This document shows positions 1 to 11,795 of a stretch of DNA of 60,000 nucleotides, one piece after another; within the stretch, counting starts at the first letter, position 1; the number at the start of each line of letters is the position of its first letter. The position numbers were made by a program, and so were the translations under genes. The notes below the pieces were generated by a model that did no database searches, had not been told where the DNA came from, and was given only the letters and a program-made list of their open reading frames with translations. Source of the DNA: Strigamia acuminata (lineage: Eukaryota > Arthropoda > Chilopoda > Geophilomorpha > Linotaeniidae); NCBI GenBank assembly GCA_949358305.1, contig OX442320.1, forward strand, positions 4,110,259-4,170,258, given 5' to 3'.

Positions 1-1
1 T

Positions 2-2581
2 GAGCTAAATGACATGGTGACGAAAGGTGTGATTGAGCCAGTAACAGAGCCGACACCAGCGGTCAGTCCGTTAGTAGTAGTTCAGCAAGGAAAGAAAATA
101 AGACTTTGCATTGATTTGACGGATGTAAACCAATACGTGAAGCGTCGACATTACCCATTACGCACATTCGAGTCAGTAAAACCGAAATTGAAGAAGGCAA
201 AATATTTCGCGAAATTTGATTTGCGATTTGGGTATTGGCAGAGTCGAGTGACGAAGCGTACGTCAAATTATTTGGTGGTAAATACACCGTGGGGACGTTA
301 TCGGTTCCTGAGATTGCCGTTTGGGATAAAATCGGCACCGGAAGTTTTCCAAGCAATGATGGAAGCTGCATTAGAAGGGATTCCGGATACGGAGGTGTCA
401 ATTGACGACATAATTGCATACGCTGAGACATTATCAGAATTGCGTAAACTAGTCAAGCAGATCCTTCGCCGGTTGTATAAAAAGGGATTCCGTCTGAACA
501 AAGAAAAGTGCATTTTTGAGGCGACGGAGATCAAGTTTTTGGGACACATTTTGACACAAGATGGAGTTAAACCCGACCCGGAGAAGGTGGAAGCCATTGA
601 CAGAATTAAGTCTCCCACAAATAAAGAGGAGCTGCGTCGGTTTCTGGGCATGACGGTCTATTTGGCGGAGTTTTTGCCACATTACTCATCGATGACGGAA
701 CCAATTCGGACATTGTTGCCCAAGGACGTAGCCTGGGAATGGACGAACGCGCAAGAAACAGCCGTGATGCAAATTAAAGCCGCGCTGAAGACGTCGCCGG
801 TTCTCGCGTATTATGACGTGAACAAGGATGTCGTTTTGTCAGTGGATGCAAGTTCGCACGCCGTGGGGGCTGCGTTATTTCAAGATGGCCGACCGATTTG
901 TTACGCAACTCAAGCGTTGACGCCATGCCAACAACGCTACCCTCAAATAGAAAAGGAGGCGTTTGCGATTCGATTCGGGTGTCGAAAGTTTCATGATTAC
1001 GTGTATGGGAAGCGAATCGTTGTAGAAACGGATCATAAGCCGTTGGAAGCAATCGCAAAGAAGCCGTTGGATCGAGTACCACCAAGGTTGCAGCGGATAT
1101 TCTTTGAGTTGATGCCGTACAGTCCGATTATCACATACAAGAAGGGGACGGAAACTCCTGTGGCGGACACATTAAGTCGAGATTGTCAACCAGCACCAGT
1201 GAAGGAAGATCCCGAGGATCTGCAAGTGCATTTAGTATTGCCGATGACCAACTCTGCGACCGACAAATTGAAGGCAGCGATTCGTGACGATGCGGAAGTT
1301 CAGGCGTTGAGTCAAGTGGTCATGGAGGGTTGGCCAGAGACGAATGACAGTGTTCCGGCCAATATTCGTAAATACTGGAATTTTCGCGACGAATTGTCAA
1401 TCTATGGCGGGATCGTATTCAAAAATAGCCGTCCAATCATTCCGGAGCAACTGCGAGCGCATTATTTGAAGTGCATTCACATGGGGCATTTGGGGGTCCA
1501 GTCAGCGATTCGCCGGGCTCGTGAAGCAGTTTTCTGGTTGGGGATGAGTGCAGACATTGAAGCATACGTCAAATCGTGTGCCGTTTGTGAAAGCACGCAA
1601 CGGGCAAATGTAAAGGAACCAATAATGTCAAAGCCAGTTCCAGAATTGCCGTGGCAACGAGTCGCGACAGACTTGTTCGAAATTAAAGGCCGACAGTTTA
1701 TCGTGGCCACAGACAGTTATTCGGGATTTTATGAGGTGAGCCAGCTACGTGATACAACCACCAGAGGCGTAATTGAGAAATTGAAACGTTGGTTTGCATG
1801 TCATGGAAGCCCTGAGATTGTCGAGAGTGACGGGGGACCACAATTCGCGTCCCGTGAATTTAAAAACTTTGCGTCCGAATGGAAGTTTTCGCAGGAAATT
1901 TCATCGCCACATTTTCCGAGGGCAAACGGGCTGGCCGAACGCGCGGTGCAGTCCGCGAAGATGATGATCAAACGTTGCGAGAAGGATGGAACGGACATTT
2001 ATGCAGCGTTGCTGAATTGGAGGAATACGCTGCGGAGCGAGGAGTTGGGATCGCCAGCCCAGAGACTGTTTAGCCGTAGAACGAGGTCATTGCTGTTGGA
2101 TACCACAGCATTATTGAAGCCAGAAATACGCAAGGACGTGTCCAAAAATTTGGTGGAGGAAAGAAGAAAGCAGAAATTGTATGCCGATAAGGCCGCTCAA
2201 GTAGCGGAACCATTGGAGCCGGGAATGGAGGTACGAGTTCGAACCGGACATCGCCAGTGGGAAGGAGCGACAATTAAAGCGAAAACCAAATACCCAAGAT
2301 CATTCGAGGTTGAGATGAAAGATGGCAGAGTTTTGAGACGGAACAGTTCGGTGATTAGGAAGACGCAGGCAGACATACCAGCAAACCCGATTCCAGTCAT
2401 CCGGACCAGTCCAGCGGAAGCAGCACGCGCGGGTCAATCACAGAACGGGTCAATTGCCAATACTACAACGAGAACCGAGACTGTAAAAGTTCCTGTGGCC
2501 AAGGTTGTCGGGCAACCTGTTCCAGGATACGTGACGAGAAGTGGCCGGGTAGTGAAGCCGAAGCAATTAATGGACATTTGA
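2..2581 (+). CDS. Gypsy Pol polyprotein, partial (RT, RNase H, integrase)
   Basis: The frame is already open at the left edge, and the first four codons align with the full copy, so the ATG at position 14 is internal. Domains in order are reverse transcriptase (SIDD catalytic motif near residue 140), RNase H (DASSHAVGAAL, then ETDHKPLE), an HHCC zinc-binding region and the integrase core (ATDLF, ESDGGPQF, GLAERA). The tail ends YVTRSGRVVKPKQ, typical of a gypsy Pol C-terminus. No stop or frameshift interrupts it. It is nearly identical to the 52746-56711 protein, with scattered substitutions. Known for the family: it copies the RNA into DNA and integrates it. Confidence 0.95.
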   Translation, partial: ELNDMVTKGVIEPVTEPTPAVSPLVVVQQGKKIRLCIDLTDVNQYVKRRHYPLRTFESVKPKLKKAKYFAKFDLRFGYWQSRVTKRTSNYLVVNTPWGRYRFLRLPFGIKSAPEVFQAMMEAALEGIPDTEVSIDDIIAYAETLSELRKLVKQILRRLYKKGFRLNKEKCIFEATEIKFLGHILTQDGVKPDPEKVEAIDRIKSPTNKEELRRFLGMTVYLAEFLPHYSSMTEPIRTLLPKDVAWEWTNAQETAVMQIKAALKTSPVLAYYDVNKDVVLSVDASSHAVGAALFQDGRPICYATQALTPCQQRYPQIEKEAFAIRFGCRKFHDYVYGKRIVVETDHKPLEAIAKKPLDRVPPRLQRIFFELMPYSPIITYKKGTETPVADTLSRDCQPAPVKEDPEDLQVHLVLPMTNSATDKLKAAIRDDAEVQALSQVVMEGWPETNDSVPANIRKYWNFRDELSIYGGIVFKNSRPIIPEQLRAHYLKCIHMGHLGVQSAIRRAREAVFWLGMSADIEAYVKSCAVCESTQRANVKEPIMSKPVPELPWQRVATDLFEIKGRQFIVATDSYSGFYEVSQLRDTTTRGVIEKLKRWFACHGSPEIVESDGGPQFASREFKNFASEWKFSQEISSPHFPRANGLAERAVQSAKMMIKRCEKDGTDIYAALLNWRNTLRSEELGSPAQRLFSRRTRSLLLDTTALLKPEIRKDVSKNLVEERRKQKLYADKAAQVAEPLEPGMEVRVRTGHRQWEGATIKAKTKYPRSFEVEMKDGRVLRRNSSVIRKTQADIPANPIPVIRTSPAEAARAGQSQNGSIANTTTRTETVKVPVAKVVGQPVPGYVTRSGRVVKPKQLMDI

Positions 2582-2747
2582 ACTTTATAATATTAGTGTG
2601 TCTTTAATCAGCATAATACTCAGTATAATTCTATCTGTGATACTCATTTTTGTATTTTTATATAACCAGTTTGTTTATTCAGTTTCAAGTGTAACCTATA
2701 CTTTAAAATTGTAATTCATATCTTGTCTTGTAAAAAAAAAAGGGAGA

Positions 2748-2871
2748 TGTGAGTTGGGCCTATAGAGGGCGCCACGGGACGGCGCTGAATAAATCACTTG
2801 TGATGTTATCCAACATGGCTGAAGCCACGCCGTTATCATTGTGCGACTTCAGCTAGTCACAACTACTTACA
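2748..2871 (+). repeat. 3' LTR of gypsy element B (left copy)
   Basis: This 124 bp repeat begins TGTGAG and ends TTACA. It contains an AATAAA signal and aligns along its full length with the LTRs at 52530-52653 and 56880-57003, with scattered substitutions. Confidence 0.9.
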
Positions 2872-3179
2872 GCCATGTCGCGCGAGGGCTTGTCGCGCTA
2901 GGGCAGGGTCGCGTATTCGGTTGTAGCGCTAGTTCCGCCCCCCCCCCAATTGTTCGATAACTACGAGTAGTTAACATTTATTAAATATATAATTAAAGTT
3001 ATACAAATGACTAGACTGATAAATGGCCAAATTACTGTTATAAATTAAACATTTAAGATGGCTAAAATAATATCATTGCTTAAAAAGAAAAAAAGACAGA
3101 ATGTGGTTTTACACCACATACATCATGTGTTGTGGCATTATTTATTTAACTTTGTGTTCATACAATTAAACGGCTTTTT
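2872..3179. other. Intergenic stretch, no gene seen
   Basis: This is flanking DNA between the gypsy LTR and the first ICK gene. It contains GC-rich tcgcgc repeats near 2877-2910 and a run of ten or more C at 2937-2947. The + strand reading frame across 3058-3309 is the reverse of an ICK exon and is not a gene. Confidence 0.5.
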
Positions 3180-3823
3180 TCATCCTCTATTAGGTTTACA
3201 TTCTCCATTAGCACAGTTAAAAGCCATGCAACAATCATCTTTCGTTTGGCAGCGTTTCCCGTTTTTTCCACATCCACTAACATTGGTAACGCTTAAAAAT
3301 AAAATATAAAAAAACAAAAATCGTATTATTTTCATCGGCTGTTTTAAAATTAAAGTTTATATTAGACAATAAACGTGGGGTCATAATTCGACCATTGACC
3401 TGTTGGAATTGAATGAGAGGAGATGGCATTGATTGTTGAAGATATACGACTTTATTCGCGCACACGTTATTGCAACGAACCACACATCCTCATAACGTAA
3501 CCGGAAGTCCCGTTACAGTTCCGGAAGTCCCGTTACAGTTCCGGAAGTCACGCTATCGGTACGTGGTCGACAAGATTACACCCAACTCCCCATGGCGGTG
3601 GAGACCCTCATACGGGATTTGTAACACACTTGGATCAAGGTGAAACAAAATAAAATAACATGATCAAGCAGTAAATAAAAATAGAGTGCAATAATGTCAT
3701 ACGCGATTTAATAGAACGCAAATCCAACACATTAAGCACCTAAAAATAGGAGTATTTTACTTACATTAGTGTAGCTACCACAATCAGGAAGAAAAACATA
3801 AAGCGGAAAGCAGTTGCGTTCAT
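3180..3823 (-). CDS. Secreted cystine-knot (ICK type) peptide, two exons
   Basis: Two exons on the minus strand, 3823-3765 and 3291-3180, give 56 residues. The donor is gtaagta and the acceptor ends ttttaag. Exon 1 is a hydrophobic signal peptide. Exon 2 carries six cysteines in a C-X6-C-X5-CC-X4-C-X4-C pattern, the spacing of inhibitor-cystine-knot peptides (antimicrobial peptides, venom peptides, channel blockers). The intron falls between signal and mature parts, at the same place as in the paralogues at 6464, 41549 and 43064. The intron also holds a repeat-rich insert. The fold assignment rests only on cysteine spacing and gene structure. The biological role is unknown. Confidence 0.75.
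3501..3550 (+). repeat. 20 bp tandem repeat in ICK intron
   Basis: About 2.5 copies of a 20 bp unit starting ccggaagtcc. It sits inside a roughly 280 bp GC-richer segment (about 3340-3620) of the ICK intron that looks inserted, possibly an LTR-like remnant. Confidence 0.6.
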
Positions 3824-4029
3824 TTTCAGCGTTGAGTTCTTTATTGTGTGAAATATAAATTTCATCTGAATTTAGATTTGCAAACGTCGGCAATATATAG
3901 TCTGTCTGTATACAACAATACCAGCTTAATTAGTTATAATTGCAATTTTTAATTCCATATTAAAATTATAAATAACTTAGAATTAGTCACCATATACAAA
4001 TTTTATAATTACATTATAATTATTATTAT

Positions 4030-4345
4030 ATTATAATTTTATAAATGAATATTTTAAAATTTTAAAAATAGATATTTTAAAATTTTATAAATGGATATTT
4101 TAAAATTTTATAAATGGATATTTTAAAATTTTATAAATGGATATTTTAAATTTTTATAAATGGATATTTTAAAATTTTATAAATTTATATATTTAAAAAT
4201 TTATTAATTTATATATTTTAAAATTTTATAAATGGATATTTTAGAATTATATAAATAGATATTTTAAAATTTTATAAATGAATATTTTAATATTTTATAA
4301 ATTAACATTTTTAAATTTTATAAATGAATATTTTGTAACAATTCT
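4030..4345. repeat. AT-rich minisatellite, ~24-26 bp unit
   Basis: Tandem imperfect copies of a unit reading roughly tttataaatggatattttaaaa. A related array lies at 7270-7680, and scattered units occur at 4855-4930, so this sequence has spread locally. Confidence 0.8.
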
Positions 4346-5071
4346 ACGTTTTTTAATTTAAAACTGTCGACAAAACTATGCGCCAAGTTAGTGCGCGTGT
4401 GCAGGTTCGTGGAATCTCACTAGAAAATGACCTTCAACGTGGGTGTCGATCATTCGGAAAATCCCAATTCGCGTGCAGTGAATATCGTTCGTATCGATTC
4501 CAAAATATCCTATGGTTTGAAATGAATGAGTCCTGGTTGTTTCAAGTACGCTAAGGGCGTCGGAAATCACCGGGTGAATAAAAGAATGGGAGTTTGAGCG
4601 ATAGCGGTTAAATAAATAGATGCGAAATAATAATGACTTGTGGTCCGAATGAGTATCGGTCGCGAAGTGTCGGAATATCGACACGACGCGATATTTATAA
4701 CAATCGGTCAGCTGATCGATTGTCACAAGTTCGAAATCAAAATTAAAGGATAAATATAATCGCGACAAGGTCGCGTGCATAAATTAAAAATGAAATGGAA
4801 GATAGAAAATAAATCGAAAATTAGGAATTTGGAAGAGACACCCGTGACATCTTAAAAATTTTATAAATTAAAATTTTAAATATTTTATAAATGAATATTT
4901 AAAAATTTTATTTGCATATTAAAATTATTAATAACTTAAAATTAGTCATCGTATACAATCCGAGTGGGAACTCTTTATTGGCCTCAGATATTATCCGAAA
5001 GTAATTAATTACTCAAACAAAAGCAAATACGGAGTATATATTTATTTTATATTTTATATACTGGTATTATA
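4346..5071. other. Non-coding stretch
   Basis: The less AT-rich part, about 4375-4790, has a 130-residue minus-strand open frame with no recognisable domain, signal peptide or splice support. I do not call it a gene. It may be an old transposon remnant. Confidence 0.4.
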
Positions 5072-5828
5072 CAGGGTGGAACAAAAGTCTGGTTTCCTAC
5101 TAAATATTTCTGAAAGTGGTAACAATTCATCTGATCTAATGATTGCAAAGTATTAAAGTTGGTTGGGGCAATCTTTTGGTGACCCGAAATTTAACCTTGG
5201 GACGTTCCTTCAAGGTTATTTGGAAATTATCTCGGAAACCGTTAGAGATAGACAGAAATTTCCAATTGTAAACTTGTAGACCATCATTTGTTTAGTCTAA
5301 AAATGACTAATTCTCAAATCTTTTGTACTAAAAGATTTTAAGAAAATCGCAATTGAAAAAGTAGTTTTGAAAAGAAAAAGTCATAAAAAAATTCAGTTTT
5401 CTACCCATATCTCTGCAACGGTGCCAGATATGCAAATTACAACCAGGGAAATCGATTTTTTGGGTCATTTTACATCTAATCAGCACATTTTTGGCACTTT
5501 TCCAAATTTTGGCCATGTTATTCTTGGACTTGTGTCTACTTTTCCAATTGCGATTTTCTTAAAATCTTTTAGTACAAAAGATTTGAGAATTAATCATTTT
5601 TAGACTAAACAAATGATGGTCTACAAGTTTACAATTGGAAATTTCTGTCTATCTCTAACGGTTTCCGAGATAATTTCCCAATGACCTTGAAGGAACGTCC
5701 CAAGGTCAAATTTCGAGTCACCAAAAGATTGCCCCACCCAACTTTAATACTTTGCCATCATTAGATCAGATGAATTGTTACCACTTTCAGAAATATTTAG
5801 TAGGGAACCAGACTTTTGTTCCACCCTG
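5072..5828. mobile_element. Palindromic (foldback) MITE with TA target site duplication
   Basis: A 757 bp near-perfect palindrome with arms of about 293 bp (5072-5364 and 5536-5828) around a spacer of about 170 bp. It is bounded by TA on both sides (5070-5071 and 5829-5830). The terminal sequence cagggtggaac resembles the CAGGGTG-type ends of Tc1/mariner-group elements. There is no transposase frame. The open frames inside are by-products of the inverted structure. Confidence 0.92.
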
Positions 5829-5830
5829 TA

Positions 5831-6463
5831 TATATTATTTTATATACTGCCTCTTTTATACAATTAAATATTATTTTTCATATATAATATATAAAATATA
5901 CAAAATATATAATATATAATAAAGCAATTAAGTTTGTAATAAAATTCATCCTTTCATTTATTTTATTTCTTCATTAATTATTCAAGCAAAACAAAACCAA
6001 CAAAAACCAAAAGCTGATCAAATTTCTCAACATATGTATGTTTTTCTAACATTTCCCTTTTTAATATTCCACCCCTCTTTGGCAGGGCCATTTTAAGATC
6101 CTATGCACTTCAATGTCTACAAGCCTTTGTCTGAAATCTTTATGTATTTTCATTCTAATTTTATCATTTGCAATTTTACCATTTGTTTTAGCCCCTCACA
6201 GAATAAGTTGAAAATGGTGTTTTCTGTTACCATAAGTTGTAATATGGGATCTGGCAGTGACGTCCCCAAAACGCCATCTACTGACAACTTTTCCAAACTT
6301 TCTATATTTTTGACATTGAAACACATTTCCACCGCATCCGGAATGACCGCCCTGACCAATCGGGGAAGTGGGAACGCGTACATGATGTATGTGGATTATA
6401 GAAATAAATAAAGTGCCTTTTGGGTTCAATTAATATTTTTATTTTCAATTTTAATATTTTCAA
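5831..6463. other. Intergenic, AT-rich, no convincing gene
   Basis: Contains AT repeats around 5840-5930. A denser segment at about 6095-6420 is open on both strands (102 and 77 residues) but shows no known motif. It could be a decayed coding fragment. Confidence 0.35.
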
Positions 6464-7102
6464 TTAATAATTTGAATTAATGACGAGTCTGGGATTAGTA
6501 TGACATGTTTTGTCAGAGGCACAATCATAAGGGTCGCAACATTTTCCGTCTCCCTTTCGCCCACAGTGGTGGCCTTCGTCTATACAGACACCAATCAAGA
6601 TATCACTGAAAAAACGTTATGAGAAAAATTAATAATCTTATTTCTACTTGATATTGAGAAAAAAAAATACAATGTTATTGAGGTGTGAGGTTTTAATTGA
6701 ATTAAATACCGCGGCTCTTATTCAAAACGGCTCTTAATCGAAGCGGTTCTTAAACGAGGGCGGCTGTTATTACAATTGTTTACCTTATTTGGACTAAAAT
6801 TTCACTTTTTGCCATTGATATTTTCATTTTTCCATTTTTTAAATAAAATTTCACTTTTTTCAATTGATATTTCCATTTTTTCATTAAAATTTCACTTTTT
6901 TCATTAAAATTTCACTTTTTTCATTAAAATTTCACTTTTTTCATTAAAATTTTATTTTTCTCAATAAAATTTTAATTTTTTCCATTAAAATTCTAAATAA
7001 CCACCTCAAAAGCACCTCAAAATGTGAGTATTTTACTTACATTTGTGTGGCTACCACAATCAGGAAGAAAAACATAAAGCGGAAAGCATCAGTTGCGTTC
7101 AT
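6464..7102 (-). CDS. Secreted cystine-knot (ICK type) peptide, two exons
   Basis: Exons 7102-7041 and 6605-6464 encode 67 residues. The signal exon is nearly identical to that of the gene at 3180-3823, and the flanking sequence matches too, so the two are recent duplicates. The mature exon is very different, with C-X6-C-X6-CC-X4-C-X5-C spacing. Conserved signal exons with divergent mature exons are typical of diversifying defence or venom peptide families. The C-terminal tail after the last cysteine is longer than in the sister genes. The intron contains a short tandem array with ttaaaatttcactttttt units (about 6840-6980). Function is unknown. Confidence 0.72.
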
Positions 7103-7269
7103 TTTCAGTGTTGAGTTCTTTACTGGGTGATTTATAAATTTCATCTGAATTTAGATTTGCAAACGTCGGCAATATACAATATAGTCTTTATACAACAATA
7201 CCGGCTTAATTATTTATAATTGCAATTTTTAATTGCATATTAAAATTATAAATAACTTAAAATAACTTA

Positions 7270-7680
7270 AAATTTTATAAATGGATATGTTAGAATTTTA
7301 TAAATGGGTATTTCAAAATTTTATAAATGGGATATTTTAGAATTATGTAAATAGATATTTTAAAATTTTATTAATGAATACTTTATAACTTTATTGCAAT
7401 TCTTAATTGCATCTTAAAATTATAAATAACTTAGAATTACTCACCGTATGCAATCAGAGTGAGATCAAATTTTATAAATGGATATTTTAGAATTTTATGA
7501 ATGGATATTTTAAATTTTTATAAATGGATATTTTAAAATTTTATAAATGGATATTTTAAAATTTTATAAATGGATATTTTAAAATTTTATAAATGGATAT
7601 TTTAAATTTTTATAAATGGATATTTTAAAATTTTATAAATGGATATGTTAGAATTTTATAAATGGGTATTAGAATTACCG
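7270..7680. repeat. AT-rich minisatellite, second array
   Basis: Copies of the same tataaatggatattttaaaa-type unit as at 4030-4345, upstream of the second ICK gene. It looks as if the ICK gene and its flanking satellite were duplicated together. Confidence 0.75.
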
Positions 7681-9221
7681 TATACAATCAGAGTGGAATA
7701 AAATTTGCGAGTTTTAAATAATACTCCTCAAATTATAAATAAAATAAAATAAAATAAAAACTACACTTCGGGATCTGCGCCGACAATTTTCTAATTCCAG
7801 TTGTTATTTAGCAATATTAGGCCTAATAATGCTAAAATAAAGTAAATAAACCACAATAAACTCATTAAAAAGTAATTTACAGCGTAGTACTAAAATATTT
7901 TTATTTATTTACCTTATTTTTTCTTATCACAATTGTCAAAATTTCTCAAAAATTTATAAAATTCTGTATAAAATTGTAATATTTTGTCGACATTTATCAA
8001 GAATTATCACAAAATTTTGTTTTTGATGCTAAAAAACAAAAAAAAAAACATACAAACACCAAACACTCAATAAATCTCAAAAATTAATTACCTGACTGAA
8101 ATATTTACATTTATCGAAGAAAAATTTGCTTTTTTCCGGCCTAAACACATTTTTAGCCATCATTGCATTGCATATGCATTGCATACCCTGTTTGCCCACT
8201 AGCGCCACCCCGAATGGTGGCGGTTATGTAAACAACCGCCGGTTCCTCATTCCATTCAACCATTGAATCAATCATGATCTTGTTTTAAACAAAATTTGCT
8301 TTTACTCACGTTTTTTGGTGGTGGATAGAAATAGAAATAACAGGACAATTGCACATTCCATCTCTGATCTAACCTTGGCTCGAACCTTGGCGACAGCCAT
8401 TTTGAAAGAACCAAGCTGAAACCGTGCGCAATCTGGTGTCAAAACCAGTAAACACACCTCGAATTAATCGAGAAAAAAAATAAAAACCGTTTTTATTTCA
8501 CCACATTAAAAAAATAATTACAGAAAAAATACACGAATAAAAAGAAAAATCAAGAATATTCTCTTCACGATGTTTGTATCACTTGGCACAAACGGACGAA
8601 AGTCCCACCGACCTTTGCAATGTATAGGCCTAGTTTGGTACGATCGCCCGTTTGCGCGCACGCGAAAGTCTATCCAAAATGGCGGCCGCGAAACCCGCAA
8701 TCTGCAAATAAAAACCAAACAAATCCGTTAAAACTGCCTTAAACCACTAAAAAAAAACCTTCCTTTTCCTTCAATTTCATCATTACCTCCATTCCACACG
8801 ACCAAAAATGAAACATTGTCCCGAAATTTATCAAATACCCGCACGATATTAACCCGTTGCCATAACAACCGATGACGTCACTCCGTGTGCTCTTTTCACT
8901 GCTTTATCGAGGAAATTCCTCGCTTTAATTTGAGCAACAGGGTCGTCTAATTTTAGAAACGTGAATAAAAAGATAGGAATTTGTACGAAGGGTCACAAAC
9001 CCGGATGTTGTCGGGATGGCCACCTGATTATAGAAAGAAAAGAAGGTAACGGTCCCCAATGGCCCAATCAGCGTCGCCTATATTCAGATAGGAGATCACG
9101 TGCATGACCGTCTGGCTGAATACCCAAGGACGTTGCCAGACCTTGCTAGCTGAGGTCATTGGCCTGCACTTATATTGTTTCAGCCTTTTTTTTGTTTCTT
9201 TTTTCTATCTCTGGACTAAAG
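7681..9221. other. Non-coding stretch, 1.5 kb
   Basis: No supported gene. Short GC-richer patches with gccatttt-type motifs near 8390 and 8680 could be promoter remnants. The open frame at 8518-8718 (-) has no recognisable feature. Confidence 0.4.
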
Positions 9222-10187
9222 ATGGCGTCGGGTGGAAATTTCAATGCGGTGATTTGATTGGTTGTAAATTTTGGTGAAATATTTGGGGATGTGTAGAAAT
9301 TCCGATACGATTTTTTGAGTGAAAGAATCGATTTTAGTCGGGCTCCCGGAAGTTAAAAATGCTTGTTTTCGGAATTAATTTTGAATTAATCGATTTTTTT
9401 TTCGATTTTTTCTTGAAATAATCGCGCAAAACCGATGTATCGATTCAAAAAATCGTTTAAAATTGCATAAAGGTCGTTATTTTTATCGATAACCGTTTTT
9501 AAAATAAGTTTTTCCCGATATATCGATAAAATAATCGTACAAAATAATCATTTTAATCGATAATTCAATTTAAAATACATAACTTCACTAAAAAAAATAC
9601 CCATAAAATCGATATATCGATAGTAATAATCGTTGAAAATTGCCTAAAAAAAAAATTTTTTTATAAAAAAATCGTCTAAAATCGATATATCGATAGAAAT
9701 AATCGTTAAAAATCGCCTAAAACAACTATTTCTCATCAATAACTTTAAAAAAAATCGTTTAAAATCGATAAATCGATCGTTAAAAATTGCCCAACACACT
9801 TATTTCCATCAAATAACATCAAAAAAATCACCTAAAATCGATATATCGATAAAAATAATCGTTAAAAATCACAAAAAAATCCATCCACAACCAACAAAAT
9901 CGTCTAAAATCAAAAAACCACACAAACCCCTCTGAAAAACCCGAAATCAAAAGAAAAAGAAACATGTATTTACCCACTTGTTGCTTGAATTGCAGCAGCA
10001 GACACGATATTCGCTTAGCTCGATGCGTCAAGGCCGCTCGAAACATTCCACGAGTTCATTCACCCGCGGAAGCGCCACAGCCCACAGCCAGCGCGAACAA
10101 AGCGAATGCAACGTCGTCTACTCGCCGATCGCATCCCGCGCTAATAAAAGCGTGGTCACTGCTGCTGGACTCGCTTCAACCCTTTGA
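9222..10187 (+). CDS. Possible small two-exon gene, unknown function
   Basis: I do not recognise this gene. A possible first exon (9222-9248, ATG in a good context, nine codons, then gtgatttg) can be spliced in frame to a GC-richer exon at 9996-10187 that follows a clean ttgcag acceptor. The result is a 72-residue protein rich in serine, arginine and threonine, with no membrane segment. The terminal exon differs from its AT-rich surroundings in base composition, which is the main reason to suspect coding. The link between the two exons is a guess, and further upstream exons are possible. The intron holds four or five copies of an ~45 bp unit containing atcgatatatcgat. Confidence 0.3.
9490..9870. 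repeat. Tandem repeat containing atcgatatatcgat palindromes
   Basis: Imperfect tandem copies of a unit with aaaatcgatatatcgat followed by aataatcgttaaaaatc. Each unit contains a short palindrome. Confidence 0.6.
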
Positions 10188-11795
10188 CTAAACGCGCTTA
10201 CGACTCCCCAGCTCTACCTGGTGGATTGATAACATCCGGTCCAGTTTTTTCCCTCCCCTCACCCTTCCTTTTGGGTCATCCATCGCTGGTCACGATCGAA
10301 TTGTATAAAAATAGACATCACCTGCTTTTCATGCTTTAATGGCGAATCGGACAGGATATAATTTTTTTATTTTTTTATTTTTTTATTTTTAGATTTTTAA
10401 TATTTTAAATAAAATTTATTTAGTTAAATCGGATTTTGTCGTGGATTTTATTTTAATTTGTTCGTTTTGTTGTTTATTGTTTTGTTTTTGTTGTTTTAGT
10501 GTGAATGTGGAGTCGGACAGGAACTAATTTATTGTTTGCCGCCATTTTGTGCGGGTTTTTGTTCGTGTTTTGGTTGTTTTGTTGCGGAATTTGGATTTTT
10601 TGGAATTAAAAAAAAATGACTTCAGGGTTGAGTTGATGGTATTTTTGCCATTGACCTTGAATGGAATGACGCTAGAAAGAGAAGCCGGATGTCGCCACTC
10701 TCGCCAGGTCAGTGATGTAGTTCCGCTACGAATGTAAAAAATAAAAACAGTGAATGGACACCCGGATATTGACTTTGAAATGAATATACCGTTGCATAAT
10801 CTGTCAAGTCATGGAATAATAATTCTTACCTCATTTCCTGTTAACGTACTGAACAATAAAATAAAATAAATAAACAAATTATCATCGACTTATAATTTCA
10901 CATTTTTATTCGTTGCTGTACAAAATTACAATTTTTCGACGTAAATACGACAATAAATGAAGCTATAAATACAAATTTACAACATTTCGGTTCATAAATG
11001 GCGCCCACACAATATCCAGTTGTGACGTCGGATACAGTGCCAACATGGCCGTCCCCAAAGTCACCCTCGTTTTGTAGCCGCCCTCGAATAGTAGCCACAT
11101 CTCAGAGAGGAGGTTTGAAATAAGAGCCGCCCTCGAATAGTAGCCGCGGCTACTATTCGGAGGCTTTTGTGACCAAACAGGAAACGATTAATAAAACATT
11201 CGTCGATGATGATGAAACCTCCCTCCCTTGGTGCGTTACGTAATTTATGAATGGCCCCTTATTTAGATAGAAAATTTTAATACAAACCTCTGAAAATCTA
11301 ATTTTTCTAAACTAAATTAACGACGTGACAAGGTAAAACAAAAAAATGGTGCTCACTTCAATACACACTCTCGCGCAAGAAATACAATCTGCCTTTTTTT
11401 TGGCAAACTTAAGAACTAAGAATAGTTAACTACTTTCAACATAAAATATCCTAACATTTATTTTGTACTCCGTGTATATTTTTTATTTTTGTATGATGTT
11501 GTATATTTTCGCATACTTTTGTATATTTTTATATATTTTATATCATTTTATGTATTTTATATATTTTTATAAATTTATATTTATATTAAATATCTGTATA
11601 AAAAAATATATATAAAATATTTTATATTTACATTGGTAATAAATTTTATTACGGCCTAATTAGGTTCCATTATAAACGATCAAATAAAGTAAAAATAGAA
11701 TGAAGCATGTGCTGTCGTCGTAAACTGGACTCAAATTGTATATAAGCGAACGCAATTTGACAGCTAAAACCAAACATCAACATCCAGCTCTGAAA
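10188..11795. other. Intergenic stretch, 1.6 kb
   Basis: No supported gene. It contains a T-rich block at 10360-10560, a transposon-like repeat at about 11075-11170 (see separate entry) and AT-rich DNA at 11460-11650. A possible core promoter for the ICK gene (tatataag) lies at about 11740-11748. Confidence 0.4.
11075..11170. repeat. Dispersed repeat with gccgccctcgaatagtag units
   Basis: Two direct copies and one inverted copy of a unit reading gccgccctcgaatagtagcc. Related blocks lie at about 6705-6775 and 42555-42680. Short subterminal repeats of this sort are usual at the ends of cut-and-paste DNA transposons. The family is not identified. Confidence 0.5.

Larger units (their letters stand above)
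1..2871 (+). mobile_element. Ty3/gypsy retrotransposon B, 3' part, cut by window edge
   Basis: This is the 3' part of the same gypsy family that occurs full length at 52530-57003. It holds reverse transcriptase, RNase H and integrase, then a purine-rich tract ending in gggaga, then a 124 bp 3' LTR that begins TGTGAG and ends TTACA. The LTR differs from those of the full copy at several positions, so this is a separate and somewhat older insertion. Its 5' half lies outside the window, so its 5' LTR and target duplication cannot be seen. Confidence 0.95.

Noticed and set aside
5328-5603. Open frames on both strands inside the MITE
   Set aside because: They mirror each other because of the palindrome, and no transposase motif is present.
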